Source: DATHWB01 sp040905965 (GTDB lineage Bacteria > Actinomycetota > Acidimicrobiia > Spongiisociales > ZC4RG35). From it: 33,254 bases of DNA. Both the position numbers and the translations under genes were made by a program. Of this stretch, positions 1 through 6,667 are shown piece after piece. The number at the start of each line of letters is the position of its first letter. The first letter of the stretch is position 1. The notes under the pieces were generated by a model, which worked only from the letters and a program-made list of their open reading frames with translations, was not told the DNA's origin and did no database searches. The DNA lies in assembly GCA_040905965.1 (NCBI GenBank), contig JBBDQP010000053.1, forward strand, positions 1 to 33,254, given 5' to 3'.

Positions 1-178
1 GGGGAGTGGCCGAGCCTGCGAGGCCGAGGGGGGCCGTCCGCACAGCAAGGGTCTGGATGGCTGGGGTATGTCGTGTTGAAGATTCGAGCCGACTCCACAG
101 ACCGCTGCGGGACTTCATCGTTGGACGAATCTTCAATGCCGTGGCGAACCCGAACTGACGGCCATTGCTGGGTGGCAG
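1..178. other. window edge, no supported gene
   Basis: Several frames are open into the left edge, but none has a recognisable protein motif, so no gene is called. One plus-strand frame runs from the edge to a TGA at 156-158 and could be the tail of a truncated gene. The only clear structure is an 11-bp inverted repeat, listed separately. Confidence 0.4.
76..136. repeat. 11-bp perfect inverted repeat with 39-nt spacer
   Basis: TTGAAGATTCG at 76-86 is exactly repeated in inverted orientation as CGAATCTTCAA at 126-136. The arms are AT-richer than the surroundings. It could be a regulator site pair, a weak hairpin or the remnant of a mobile-element end. The sequence alone does not decide. Confidence 0.5.
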
Positions 179-403
179 TCAGCCGCCCGGGGTGAGTGGT
201 AGGTCGTTCGGGACACCGAGTTCTTCCAGGTCAAGGCGTTTTCCAATGGGTGGAGCGACCAACTGTTCGTCGCCGGCCAGGGGGGTGAAATCGACGTCGA
301 TCTCGCGGAGGAGCGAAGCATCCACTGTGACCGTCGGCGGGTTCGGGAACCATGTCGGCGGAGCCATCACGTCCGTGCTGTTGGGCAGTCCTTCGACTCG
401 CAT
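179..403 (-). CDS. hypothetical 74-residue protein
   Basis: This is a short acidic, proline-rich ORF with no membrane segment and no recognised family. Its composition looks protein-like (for example the stretch APPTWFPNPPTVTV), and it follows the same-strand redox cluster. The ATG at 403 has no convincing ribosome site. The frame stays open upstream for about 26 codons, to a TGA at 482-484, without another good start. It may therefore be the tail of a damaged longer gene, like the frameshifted gene just upstream. Function unknown. Confidence 0.4.
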   Translation of the reverse strand: MRVEGLPNSTDVMAPPTWFPNPPTVTVDASLLREIDVDFTPLAGDEQLVAPPIGKRLDLEELGVPNDLPLTPGG

Positions 404-514
404 CGAAAAGTGGACACGACCCGAACTGCTGTCAGACGATCGCAGATGGGATCGGAAGAGACCTTCGGCGACCGCCTCGCGTCAAGGCATCCACCGCACA
501 CATGCACTGAGCTT

Positions 515-872
515 TCAGTGTCCGTGCGCTTCGTGGTCTACCGCGGCAGTCGCCGGGGCGGCTGGGTCGTCGGCGGTGAGGAGCGGGCCGAGCACGAACG
601 TGGAGAGGGCGAACGCCCCACCGAAGACTCCCAACGCCAGGCCCGGGGCCAGCCAGTTGTCGAATCGTCGATGCAGCCGACGCAACGTCGGCACGGGCGA
701 CCAGGCCGACTGCGAAGAAGGCGAGTTGTCCACTGGCGCCTGCGAGGAGGGCGGCACCGGCCAGCGGTCCGACATGATGCAGGACGTGGGGAGCGATCCC
801 GGTGACCGCTCCCCAACCGGCTGCCAGCAGGCTCCGGACTCCGCCGCCGGTCTTGACGGCGGGTTCGGTCAT
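515..872 (-). pseudogene. frameshifted small membrane protein gene
   Basis: The first half, from ATG 872, reads as a membrane protein (MTEPAVKTGG, then GIAPHVLHHVGPLAGAALLAG and GQLAFFAVGLVA). The frame then loses sense. The continuation is in another frame (PTLRRLHRRFDNWLAPGLAL and a second hydrophobic segment), ending in a His-rich tail DHEAHGH at 515. The break falls in a GGG run at 695-697 (CCC on the coding strand). Removing one base gives a continuous GLVAVPTLRRLHRR. The ATG overlaps the upstream SHOCT gene by 4 nt, so the two were translationally coupled. Similar two-helix proteins accompany copper and heavy-metal genes in actinobacteria (from memory). It may be a real pseudogene or a sequencing error. 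Confidence 0.7.
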
Positions 873-1117
873 CGACGGGGAGCTTTTCGGTCCGGGTCGA
901 GGACCTGGCGGCGTTCTTCGAACTCTTCTCGGTCGATCTCGCCCAGGGCATATCGCCGTTTCAGGACTTCGAGCGCGTCGTCATGAGGAGTGGAGTCTTG
1001 GCGGGTGCGGAATCCCCACACCACGGCGTAGATCACCAGACCCCAGAACAGCACCATCATCGACCAGCCGAACCAGCCCATTGAATGCCAACCGTCGTTC
1101 CATTGCCACATGTGCAT
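869..1117 (-). CDS. SHOCT-domain small membrane protein
   Basis: About 82 residues. The N-terminus is rich in Trp and Met (MWQWNDGWHSMGWFGW), followed by one hydrophobic transmembrane segment. The C-terminus is a SHOCT domain (DDALEVLKRRYALGEIDREE), a short motif found at the ends of many bacterial membrane and oligomerising proteins. Two in-frame starts lie just upstream (1120 ATG, 1123 GTG). The ATG at 1117 is chosen because AGAGAGG at 1124-1130 sits 6 nt before it. The stop overlaps the ATG of the frameshifted gene by 4 nt. Its role is unknown. The Met/His/Trp-rich start and the neighbours suggest metal handling at the membrane. Confidence 0.75.
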   Translation of the reverse strand: MHMWQWNDGWHSMGWFGWSMMVLFWGLVIYAVVWGFRTRQDSTPHDDALEVLKRRYALGEIDREEFEERRQVLDPDRKAPRR

Positions 1118-1184
1118 CATCACCTCTCTTCAACCCAACCTACCCCACCCCGGGTGGGGTCAGATAGGGTCGAACGTCCCGGTC

Positions 1185-1661
1185 TCATCGTCCCGCCTCC
1201 TGCCAGGTGTTCTGCCACTGGTAAATGCGTTCGGACTCGCCCCACTCCGACTTGAGGTACTCCAGGATTGCCATGACGTCTTCCTCGGTCAGCCGTCCGG
1301 CGAAGGTGGGCATGCGGCTCTGTTCGAACTCCGACCCGTTGAGGATCAGTTCGATCAGTGTGCGGTCGGAGTGATGCCAGGTGTGACCGGAACTGTCGTG
1401 CGGTGGCGGCGGATAGGAGCCGTCGTCGTTTGGTGTCTTCCAGTTCGGCGCTCCTCGCAAATCGACACCGTGACAGGCTCCGCAGTACTGCAAATACAGG
1501 TCCTGTCCCCTGGCTGCCAGGGCGGTGTCGATCTCGGGGGGTGGTGGTGCCCCTCCGGAAAGATCGAGAACCGTCGAGGCTGGTTGCGGGGTACTCGCGC
1601 ACCCCGCAACCAGCATGGCCATCACCCCCACCGTCGCCATCCGGCGGATGGTCGGTCTCAT
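1185..1661 (-). CDS. lipoprotein c-type cytochrome
   Basis: 158 residues. The signal peptide ends in a lipobox (LVAGC, Cys21), so the mature protein should be anchored on the outer face of the membrane. A single haem c motif CGACH (Cys60, Cys63, His64) and a distal Met in QSRMPTF (Met117) fit a class I mono-haem cytochrome. The Pro-rich stretch PPPPHD between them is a surface loop. The start overlaps the end of the cupredoxin gene by 4 nt, so the two electron carriers are translationally coupled. It probably shuttles electrons at the cell surface, perhaps with the cupredoxin. The partner enzyme is not in the window. Confidence 0.88.
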   Translation of the reverse strand: MRPTIRRMATVGVMAMLVAGCASTPQPASTVLDLSGGAPPPPEIDTALAARGQDLYLQYCGACHGVDLRGAPNWKTPNDDGSYPPPPHDSSGHTWHHSDRTLIELILNGSEFEQSRMPTFAGRLTEEDVMAILEYLKSEWGESERIYQWQNTWQEAGR

Positions 1662-2188
1662 CCTTCGACGGTCACCTCTGCCATCATTCCCGCCTCGTAG
1701 TGGCCGACCTGATGACAGCCGATCAGGAGATTGCCCGGTTCGCTGAAGTACCAGGTCAGTTCCCGGATCTCACCGGGACCGATCACCATGGCGTTCGGTT
1801 CGTCAGGCATGGCCATGCCCGCCATTTCTTCCATCTCCTCGGCGTGGGCCTGCTGGGTGGCTTCGTCGCCGAGCGTGAAATCGTGTGGGATCACCCCGGT
1901 GTTCGTGATCCGGAAGGTGATGGTCTCTCCGGCGGTGACGGTGATCTCCGCCGGGTCGAAGCGGAAGTCGTCGCTGGCGGTGATCTCGACCACCCGGTCG
2001 GCGTCGGCGGCGTCCGCCGGCTCCCCGAAGGAGAAGTCGGAATGGTCGTCTTCGACGGCCATGGCCATGGTGGTATCCGTGCTGGTCGTGGTCGATTCAG
2101 GGGTGGTGGTGGAATCTCCACCGCAAGCGGCAACCACCACCGCCACAGCGATGACGAGCAGCCCGAAACGGGTTGTGATAGATGACAT
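1658..2188 (-). CDS. cupredoxin-fold lipoprotein
   Basis: 176 residues. The signal peptide ends at lipobox Cys22 (VVVAAC), followed by a Ser/Thr-rich linker and a cupredoxin domain at about residues 65-176. The blue-copper ligand set is visible: His102 (IPHDF), Cys158, His163 and Met168 in GCHQVGHYEAGM. A Met-rich insertion (EEMEEMAGMAMPDE) lies between the first ligand and the rest and could bind extra copper. The start is ATG 2188 because GGAGG lies 7 nt upstream. The in-frame TTG at 2200 overlaps that ribosome site and is rejected. It likely carries electrons or copper at the outer membrane face, coupled to the cytochrome that follows. Confidence 0.85.
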   Translation of the reverse strand: MSSITTRFGLLVIAVAVVVAACGGDSTTTPESTTTSTDTTMAMAVEDDHSDFSFGEPADAADADRVVEITASDDFRFDPAEITVTAGETITFRITNTGVIPHDFTLGDEATQQAHAEEMEEMAGMAMPDEPNAMVIGPGEIRELTWYFSEPGNLLIGCHQVGHYEAGMMAEVTVEG

Positions 2189-2234
2189 TGGTTCCTCCAA
2201 GAGTTTGATGCGCGTGCCAGGTCAGGGCGCGGGT

Positions 2235-2567
2235 TTAGACCCGGATCACGCACCGCTCATAGGAGAACCCGTCGGGAGGACCACGCAGCACCGGCATCCG
2301 CCAGTCCATCCGGCCAGGACGACGCGAGGAGGGGGGAACAACCGACCCGAAGGAGGGCAACAACACGACGGCCATCACCGCCAATGCGGCCACGAACACA
2401 CACAATCCGACCATAGACATGGTCGAAGTCGAGTCATCCGCCTCGTGGGCGGTGTGGGTTGCGAGTGGTTCGGGGCTGACAGCTTCGAACCCGTGCATCA
2501 ACAGCACACCCGTGACCACCGTCAGCACGAGAAGAGACGGTGCCAGGACTGTGAAGATGCGCCGCAT
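2235..2567 (-). CDS. DUF6153-like two-helix membrane protein
   Basis: 110 residues with a first transmembrane helix at about 5-25 followed by HGFEAVSPEP, a His-containing outer loop (THTAHEADD), and a second helix with Cys (GLCVFVAALAVMAVVLL). The tail is Pro/Arg-rich. The HG motif after helix 1 and the Cys in helix 2 resemble actinobacterial DUF6153 proteins, which have no known function. It starts the minus-strand redox cluster. A TAGATT box 8 nt before the ATG suggests a leaderless transcript. Family assignment is moderate. Confidence 0.65.
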   Translation of the reverse strand: MRRIFTVLAPSLLVLTVVTGVLLMHGFEAVSPEPLATHTAHEADDSTSTMSMVGLCVFVAALAVMAVVLLPSFGSVVPPSSRRPGRMDWRMPVLRGPPDGFSYERCVIRV

Positions 2568-2575
2568 ACCGCACC

Positions 2576-2581
2576 AATCTA
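2576..2581 (-). promoter_or_regulatory. putative -10 box of leaderless transcript
   Basis: TAGATT on the minus strand lies 8 nt before ATG 2567, with no purine-rich ribosome site between. This is the same layout as at several other genes in the window. No clear -35 was found. Confidence 0.45.
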
Positions 2582-2656
2582 ATGGACGGCCAATGTTGTA
2601 CTGCCGACGAACCCTCGGGACGTTTCATGTGGCCGGAGCTTGGGTAGAAGGGGAGA

Positions 2657-3106
2657 ATGACTCCAGACCTCACCAACTATCGGAAACTCGGCGTCGCCAT
2701 CGGAATCAACACGGTGGTGATGTTCCTTCTCACCTACGCCCTGATCGACCGCTTCGACCACTTCCTGCCCAACATCAACCGGTTCTACATGGCGGTGATG
2801 ATGTCGGCGCCGATGGTGGTCGTGATGCTGGCTGTCATGTGGTCGATGTACCCGGACCGAAAACTGAACCTGGCACTGATCGGAGGATTCAGCCTGCTGT
2901 TCGTCACCGTGTTCACCATGGGACGACTCCAGACCGGTGTCGGCGACGACCAGTTCCTCCGCTCGATGATCCCCCATCACTCCAGCGCCATCGTCATGTG
3001 CGAAGAAGCAGCCCTCACCGACTCCGAGATCCTGTCCCTGTGCGACGAGATCGTCGAAACCCAGGAACGAGAGATCGCCGAGATGAACGAACTACTGGCC
3101 CGCTGA
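2657..3106 (+). CDS. membrane protein with C-terminal DUF305 domain
   Basis: 149 residues. Three hydrophobic segments fall within the first about 95 residues. They are followed by a DUF305 helical domain with the diagnostic FLRSMIPHHSSAIVMCEEA and a second helix ending QEREIAEMNELL. DUF305 proteins are ferritin-like helical proteins often found with copper and silver genes. The His-His and Met/Cys residues are candidate metal ligands. AAGGGGAG just upstream is a good ribosome site for ATG 2657. It is divergent from the cupredoxin/cytochrome cluster and probably belongs to the same metal-handling function. Confidence 0.85.
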   Translation: MTPDLTNYRKLGVAIGINTVVMFLLTYALIDRFDHFLPNINRFYMAVMMSAPMVVVMLAVMWSMYPDRKLNLALIGGFSLLFVTVFTMGRLQTGVGDDQFLRSMIPHHSSAIVMCEEAALTDSEILSLCDEIVETQEREIAEMNELLAR

Positions 3107-3112
3107 ACCGGA

Positions 3113-3199
3113 TCAGCCGGTGGGGTTCCCCACCACCTTCAAGGTCAGGTAATCGTCCGGGCCTTCCCCGTAAGGATTCTCGCGCGGGTCGGAGAGCAC
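3113..3199 (-). CDS. possible 28-residue small protein
   Basis: A GTG at 3199 is preceded by a strong ribosome site (GGAGGAGG, 8 nt away) and opens a 28-codon frame containing DPRENPYGEGPDDYLTLKVV. The composition looks protein-like, but no family is recognised. It is convergent with the DUF305 gene and its start is 31 nt from the divergent carboxylase gene. The same frame is open further upstream into the carboxylase gene without a better start. Chance occurrence is quite possible. Confidence 0.25.
   Translation of the reverse strand: MLSDPRENPYGEGPDDYLTLKVVGNPTG
3119..3134. terminator. hairpin at the end of the DUF305 gene
   Basis: GGTGGG and CCCACC pair perfectly around a GTTC loop, just after the DUF305 stop codon. 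A second small stem (ACCGG/CCGGT) overlaps its left side. There is no T-tract, so it would be a weak or factor-assisted terminator, or only a transcript-stabilising stem. Confidence 0.35.
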
Positions 3200-3217
3200 A
3201 GCCAGGGCCTCCTCCTC

Positions 3218-3223
3218 TACGCT
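3218..3223 (+). promoter_or_regulatory. putative -10 box of leaderless carboxylase transcript
   Basis: TACGCT ends 7 nt before GTG 3231. The sequence between is pyrimidine-rich with no ribosome site, so transcription probably begins at the GTG itself. Confidence 0.4.
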
Positions 3224-3230
3224 CCTGCGG

Positions 3231-4829
3231 GTGCAGACACTTCCTACGACGGTCGACCGAAAGTCCGAGGAGTTCCGGGCCAACCGCGCTGCCATGCAGG
3301 CGAAGCTGGAGGAGTTCGAAGACCTGCAGGCCAAGGCCAGGCTGGGTGGGGGTCAGAAGTACGTCGACCGTCACCGCCAAAGAGGCAAGCTCCTCGCCCG
3401 CGAGCGGATCGAGTTGCTCGTCGATCGCGATGCCCCGTTCCTGGAGTTGTCCACGCTGGCGGCATGGGGATCCGAAAAGCCGCTCGGCGCCAACGCCGTG
3501 ACCGGGATCGGAGTGGTCAACGGGGTCGAATGCGTCCTCTCCGCCCACGACCCGACCAGCCAGGCCGGTGCCTCGAACCGCTATTCATTGCCAAAGGCGC
3601 TGCGCGCCCAGGAGATCGCCCTCCAGAACCGACTCCCCTTGATCAACCTCGTGGAGTCAGGCGGGGCCGACCTCCCGGACCAAAGCGAAGTGTTCATCTC
3701 GGGCGGCAAGTGGTTCCGGAACATGACACACATGTCGAAAGAGGGCATTCCAACGATCGCACTCGTGTTCGGAAGTTCCACGGCTGGGGGGGCGTACATC
3801 CCCGGAATGGCCGACTACTCGGTGATGGTCAAAGAACAGGCCAAGGTCTTCCTCGGCGGTCCACCGCTGGTGAAGATGGCAACCGGCGAGGTGTCGACAG
3901 ACGAGGAGTTGGGTGGGGCGGAGATGCATTCTCGCATCTCAGGACTCTCGGACTATTTCGCCCAGGACGAGATCGATGCGATCCGAATCGGCAGGGACAT
4001 CATCGGCCATCTCAACTGGCGCAAACGCGGCCCCGGGCCGAGTATGCCGGCCGACGAACCGATCCACGATCCCGAAGACATGCTGGGGGTGATCCCGCAT
4101 GATCTGCGGATCCCGATGGACATGCGCGAGATCCTCGGACGCATCCTCGACGGGTCCCGATTCGAGGAGTACAAGGCACTGTATGGAACGTCGATGATCA
4201 CCGGGTGGGGATCGATTCACGGGTTTCCGGTCGGGATTCTCGCCAATCAGCGGGGCGTCATATTTTCCGAGGAAGCAGAGAAAGCCACCGAATTCATCCA
4301 ACTGTCGAACCGCTACGACACGCCTCTGATCTTCATCCACAACACCACCGGCTACATGGTGGGAAAACAGTACGAGCAGGGTGGGATCATCAAGGACGGG
4401 GCGAAGATGATCAACGTCATCGCCAATTCGACGGTGCCCCACATCGCCCTCATGGCAGGTGTTTCCTACGGGGCCGGCAACTACGGAATGTCGGGCAGGG
4501 CCTACGACCCACGCTTCGTGTTCGGATGGCCGAATCACAAGGTGGCGGTGATGGGCCCGAAACAGTTGGCCGGTGTGATGTCGATCATCGCCAAAGACGC
4601 CGCCGAATCGAGAGGGATACCGTTTGACGAAGAGGCAGACCTCCAGCGCAAAGCACTGATCGAGGCGCAGATCGAGTACGAGGAACAGGCGTACCACTCA
4701 ACTGGACGGGTCAGGGACGACGGGCTCTTCGACCCACGCGAGTCACGGACCGTGCTCGCAATTGCGCTCTCCGCGACCCACTCGAATGACGTCAATGGAA
4801 CGTCCGAGTTCGGCGTCTTCCGAATGTGA
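3231..4829 (+). CDS. acyl-CoA carboxylase beta subunit (methylcrotonyl/geranyl-CoA type)
   Basis: 532 residues, the normal length for a biotin-dependent carboxyltransferase. It transfers CO2 from carboxybiotin to an acyl-CoA. The N-terminal crotonase-like half has GSSTAGGAYIPGMADYS followed by TGEVSTDEELGGAEMHSR. The C-terminal half has GVSYGAGNYGMSGRAYDPR and FGWPN. These motifs resemble methylcrotonyl-CoA and geranyl-CoA carboxylase beta subunits more than propionyl-CoA ones. GTG 3231 is chosen because the N-terminus (VDRKSEEFRANRAAM) aligns with the family start, although no ribosome site is present. The alpha subunit lies about 3.8 kb downstream on the same strand. The substrate is inferred; leucine or isoprenoid breakdown is likely. 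Confidence 0.9.
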   Translation: MQTLPTTVDRKSEEFRANRAAMQAKLEEFEDLQAKARLGGGQKYVDRHRQRGKLLARERIELLVDRDAPFLELSTLAAWGSEKPLGANAVTGIGVVNGVECVLSAHDPTSQAGASNRYSLPKALRAQEIALQNRLPLINLVESGGADLPDQSEVFISGGKWFRNMTHMSKEGIPTIALVFGSSTAGGAYIPGMADYSVMVKEQAKVFLGGPPLVKMATGEVSTDEELGGAEMHSRISGLSDYFAQDEIDAIRIGRDIIGHLNWRKRGPGPSMPADEPIHDPEDMLGVIPHDLRIPMDMREILGRILDGSRFEEYKALYGTSMITGWGSIHGFPVGILANQRGVIFSEEAEKATEFIQLSNRYDTPLIFIHNTTGYMVGKQYEQGGIIKDGAKMINVIANSTVPHIALMAGVSYGAGNYGMSGRAYDPRFVFGWPNHKVAVMGPKQLAGVMSIIAKDAAESRGIPFDEEADLQRKALIEAQIEYEEQAYHSTGRVRDDGLFDPRESRTVLAIALSATHSNDVNGTSEFGVFRM

Positions 4830-4844
4830 AAGAAGACCGGAAAG

Positions 4845-4863
4845 CGTTCCACATCGTGGGACG
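4845..4863 (+). terminator. weak intrinsic terminator after the carboxylase beta gene
   Basis: CGTTCCAC and GTGGGACG form an 8-bp stem (one G-T pair) with an ATC loop, followed by ATTT. The T-tract is short. It lies just after the carboxylase stop and before the promoter of the transporter operon. Confidence 0.4.
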
Positions 4864-4865
4864 AT

Positions 4866-4896
4866 TTGACGGTCGCCGATGACGGGTGGTTAGGGT
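4866..4896 (+). promoter_or_regulatory. putative promoter of the compatible-solute transporter operon
   Basis: TTGACG (4866-4871) and TAGGGT (4891-4896) are separated by 19 nt, slightly longer than ideal. About 60 nt of 5' leader follow before the ribosome site GGAGGAAGG. Unlike several neighbours, this transcript would have a leader. Confidence 0.4.
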
Positions 4897-4963
4897 GAAA
4901 CCCAGGTCGCATCGACTCTTTGGTCGTCCGCGCCTCATCCGATTCTCGGAGGAAGGTATTCAG

Positions 4964-5935
4964 ATGAAGTCAAGAACATTCAGATTTAGCGTGCTGCTCG
5001 CAGTGCTCTCGCTCATAGTCGCCGCGTGCGGAAGCGGCGATGGCGACGGCGACGCAGCAGGCGGTGCAGGAGCCCTGGCGGACGTCAGCCTCGATGGAAT
5101 CGACATCGCAGTCGGGTCCAAGGACTTCACCGAGCAGCTCGTGCTCGGTCAGATCATGGTCGTGGTTTTCGACGCCCTTGGCGCGAACGTCACCGACCGG
5201 GTCAACCTCGGCGGGACGAACGTCGCCCGCGAAGCGCTGCTCGCCGGTGAGATCGACACGTACATGGAGTACAACGGAACCGGCTACTCGGTCCACCTCG
5301 GCATCGAGGACGACATCCCCAACGATCCTGAGACCCTGACGTCGATCGTTCGCGAGCGGGATCTGGCCGAGAACAACATCCACTGGCTGAGCCGGTCGCC
5401 GTTCAACGACACGTATGGGTTCGCCTCGAGCCCCGACTTGACCACTGCCAACGGCGGCGCCTTCACCATGCAGACGATGGCCGACCACCTGTCCGCCAAT
5501 CCTGACGCCATCCTGTGTCTCGAATCCGAATTCCCGAGCCGTCCTGACGGTCTGATCCTCTTCGAAGAGGCCACAGGCTATGACGTTCCCGAGAGCCAGA
5601 TCGAGATCCTCGACACCGGCGTGATCTACACCGAGACCGCCAACAACAACTGCGAATTCGGTGAGATCTTCACGACCGACGGCCGCATCCCGGCGCTCGG
5701 ACTCACCGTGGTCGAAGATCCCGGCGTGATGATCCTGTACAACGTTTCCATGGGCATCAGGGACGACAAGTACCAGGAGGCACCTGCAGCATTCGACACG
5801 ATTGCCGCAGCGATCCTCGCCCCCCTCGACAACGATCTGATGCAGGAACTCAACCGCCAGGTCAACGAGGACGCCGAAGATCCGGCCGACGTCGCCCGCC
5901 GGTACCTGATCGATCAGGGCCTGATCCAGGGCTGA
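4964..5935 (+). CDS. glycine betaine/choline-type substrate-binding lipoprotein
   Basis: 323 residues. The signal peptide has a lipobox at Cys22 (LIVAACGSG), then a short Gly/Asp linker and a type II periplasmic-binding domain of the OpuAC/QAT family. Telling stretches are IAVGSKDFTEQLVLGQ near the mature N-terminus, NLGGTNVAREALLAGEID, and YMEYNGTGY. It captures quaternary amines (betaine, choline, carnitine or similar) at the cell surface and hands them to the membrane permeases encoded downstream. ATG 4964 is preceded by GGAGGAAGG at 7 nt; upstream in-frame starts are rejected. It is first gene of a four-gene operon and is followed by a strong hairpin that may let it be made in excess. Confidence 0.9.
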   Translation: MKSRTFRFSVLLAVLSLIVAACGSGDGDGDAAGGAGALADVSLDGIDIAVGSKDFTEQLVLGQIMVVVFDALGANVTDRVNLGGTNVAREALLAGEIDTYMEYNGTGYSVHLGIEDDIPNDPETLTSIVRERDLAENNIHWLSRSPFNDTYGFASSPDLTTANGGAFTMQTMADHLSANPDAILCLESEFPSRPDGLILFEEATGYDVPESQIEILDTGVIYTETANNNCEFGEIFTTDGRIPALGLTVVEDPGVMILYNVSMGIRDDKYQEAPAAFDTIAAAILAPLDNDLMQELNRQVNEDAEDPADVARRYLIDQGLIQG

Positions 5936-5947
5936 CCATGAACCGCT

Positions 5948-5975
5948 ACCGGGGGCCGGAAGTCCGGCCCCCGGT
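5948..5975 (+). terminator. strong intercistronic hairpin inside the transporter operon
   Basis: ACCGGGGGCCGG (5948-5959) pairs perfectly with CCGGCCCCCGGT (5964-5975) around an AAGT loop: 12 bp, almost all G-C. No T-run follows, only TTCAG and then the ribosome site of the next gene. It probably stabilises the upstream message or partly attenuates transcription, giving more binding protein than permease. Confidence 0.7.
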
Positions 5976-5990
5976 TTCAGAAGGGACCAC

Positions 5991-6647
5991 ATGGACGGCG
6001 TAGTCAGCTTCTTCGATTACCTCACCAACAATCTCGACGACGTGATGGAGCTCACCATCGAGCACGCCATCTACATCGTCACTGTGATGGTCGCTGCCAC
6101 GGTTGTCGGTGTCGGCCTCGGAGTGTGGGTGCAGGACAAGCCGGTGCAGAAGGAAGTGGCGCTCGGCATCGCCTCCGTGTTTATCACCCTGCCGTCTCTC
6201 GCTCTGTTCACGATCTTCATCCCGATCGTGGGACTCGGGTTCTGGTCCGCATTCATCGCCCTGTTTATGTACGCACTGCTGCCGATCCTCAGGAACACCG
6301 TGACCGGTTTGGCGGAAGTCAGCCCGGCCGTTCTCGAATCTGCACGCGGCATGGGACTGACGAGCAGGGAGAGGCTGTGGAAGATCCAACTGCCGCTCGC
6401 CTGGCCGGTGATCGTCACCGGGGTCCGGGTCGCTTCGCTCCTCACTGCCGGAATCGCCGCCATCGCCACCCTCATCGCGGGTGGTGGACTCGGCGACTTC
6501 ATCAAAGATGGCCTCACCAACTGGGGATTCCGTCTCGCCGCAGAGAAGATCTGGACCGGCACCCTCTTCATCATCCTCCTCGCCCTGATCTTCGACGGGA
6601 TCTTCGGGCTTATCCGCAAATACACGACCTCGCCAGGTCTCCGTTGA
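5991..6647 (+). CDS. OpuCB-type ABC transporter permease
   Basis: 218 residues with about five to six hydrophobic segments and a typical BPD_transp_1 EAA loop (ESARGMGLTSRERLWKIQLPLAWPVI), which docks to the ATPase. The following GVRVASLLTAGIAAIATLIAGGGLG is characteristic of betaine/osmoprotectant permeases. It forms the membrane channel with the second permease at 7819-8601. Start ATG 5991 has AGAAGGGA about 5-8 nt upstream, directly after the intercistronic hairpin. Substrate class is inferred from the neighbouring binding protein. Confidence 0.9.
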   Translation: MDGVVSFFDYLTNNLDDVMELTIEHAIYIVTVMVAATVVGVGLGVWVQDKPVQKEVALGIASVFITLPSLALFTIFIPIVGLGFWSAFIALFMYALLPILRNTVTGLAEVSPAVLESARGMGLTSRERLWKIQLPLAWPVIVTGVRVASLLTAGIAAIATLIAGGGLGDFIKDGLTNWGFRLAAEKIWTGTLFIILLALIFDGIFGLIRKYTTSPGLR

Positions 6648-6667
6648 GCCCGAAGGAGTCAGCTCAG

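Noticed and set aside
1..75. tRNA-like start (GGGGAGTGGCCGAG) near the left edge
   Set aside because: It does not fold into a cloverleaf, and no matching acceptor or T arm follows at the correct distance.
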